Source: Rhodospirillaceae bacterium (lineage in GTDB: Bacteria > Pseudomonadota > Alphaproteobacteria > Thalassobaculales > Thalassobaculaceae). From it: DNA of 6,546 nt. The position numbers and the translations under genes were made by a program. Shown here in pieces: positions 6,339-6,546 of the stretch. The DNA is taken from contig PCAV01000092.1 in the NCBI GenBank assembly GCA_002730675.1, positions 1-6,546 on the forward strand, in the 5' to 3' direction. Position 1 is the first letter of the stretch. Each line of letters begins with the position of its first letter. A model generated the notes under the pieces. The model ran no database searches and was not told the DNA's origin. It saw nothing but the letters and a program-made list of their open reading frames with translations.

Positions 6339-6367
6339 ATTATATTCAGCAGCTTATACTCTAACAA
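6339..6367 (-). promoter_or_regulatory. Sigma70-type promoter for the LLM oxidoreductase gene
   Basis: On the minus strand a -35 TTGTTA (6362-6367) is followed after exactly 17 bp by a perfect -10 TATAAT (6339-6344). Transcription would start near 6332, giving a leader of about 50 nt with the AGAGGT ribosome site near its end. The remaining DNA to the right edge (6368-6546) is AT-rich and has no credible ORF, RNA gene or repeat that I can see. Confidence 0.6.
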
Positions 6368-6546
6368 ACACCATACGGAGCAATCTGGACTTGAACGCGG
6401 ATAGGATGCAGACATTTCTATCCCCAAAAAAGAAAGAGAACAGAGAGAAATACAACTAAACAAATGCAAGATACAATAAAGCACAGGAGAGTATTCTTAA
6501 TAAGTAATTTTCGTAAACAATAGGAAAAAATTTCAAACCTAAGGGA

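Noticed and set aside
6421..6546. Possible small gene at the right edge, with an ATG at about 6463 on the plus strand
   Set aside because: It gives only a 17-codon frame without a good ribosome site or any recognisable motif.

Overview
The window looks like a piece of an AT-rich (about 40% G+C by eye) alphaproteobacterial genome, possibly a marine or uncultivated lineage. The best lineage evidence is a GTTC-N7-GTTC direct repeat, the form of LexA/SOS operator typical of Alphaproteobacteria, just upstream of a gene that reads as ImuA, an SOS mutagenesis protein. The habitat guess is inference from base composition and gene content only.

Layout, left to right. (1) A minus-strand run, 2934 to beyond 1: an aryl/acyl-CoA ligase of the AMP-forming family, then a zinc-less MDR oxidoreductase (quinone oxidoreductase/enoyl reductase type), then a PaaI-type hotdog thioesterase cut by the left edge. 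(2) Divergent from it on the plus strand, pobA (4-hydroxybenzoate 3-monooxygenase), which aligns closely with the Pseudomonas enzyme and keeps its active-site residues. (3) Convergent with pobA, a minus-strand imuA-like gene with a candidate LexA box and an odd start region. (4) A minus-strand luciferase-like (LLM) oxidoreductase resembling the TIGR03617 group, with a good sigma70-type promoter. (5) About 260 bp of AT-rich non-coding DNA at the right edge.

How the genes may work together: PobA turns 4-hydroxybenzoate into protocatechuate. The divergent ligase, reductase and thioesterase could take an aromatic or phenylpropanoid acid through CoA activation, modification and hydrolysis, perhaps releasing 4-hydroxybenzoate for PobA. 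That link is inference from gene order and family chemistry. No ring-cleavage genes and no pobR-type regulator lie in the window.

The most notable part is the imuA locus. It is a solitary imuA (no imuB or dnaE2 beside it) behind a LexA-type box. Its family-like N-terminal residues (LREQIRR) lie in frame upstream of the first ATG, with no ATG, GTG, TTG or CTG to start them, but with a GAGGA ribosome site 7 nt before an in-frame ATT codon. I saw no tRNA, rRNA, CRISPR array, insertion sequence or clearly novel multi-gene system.
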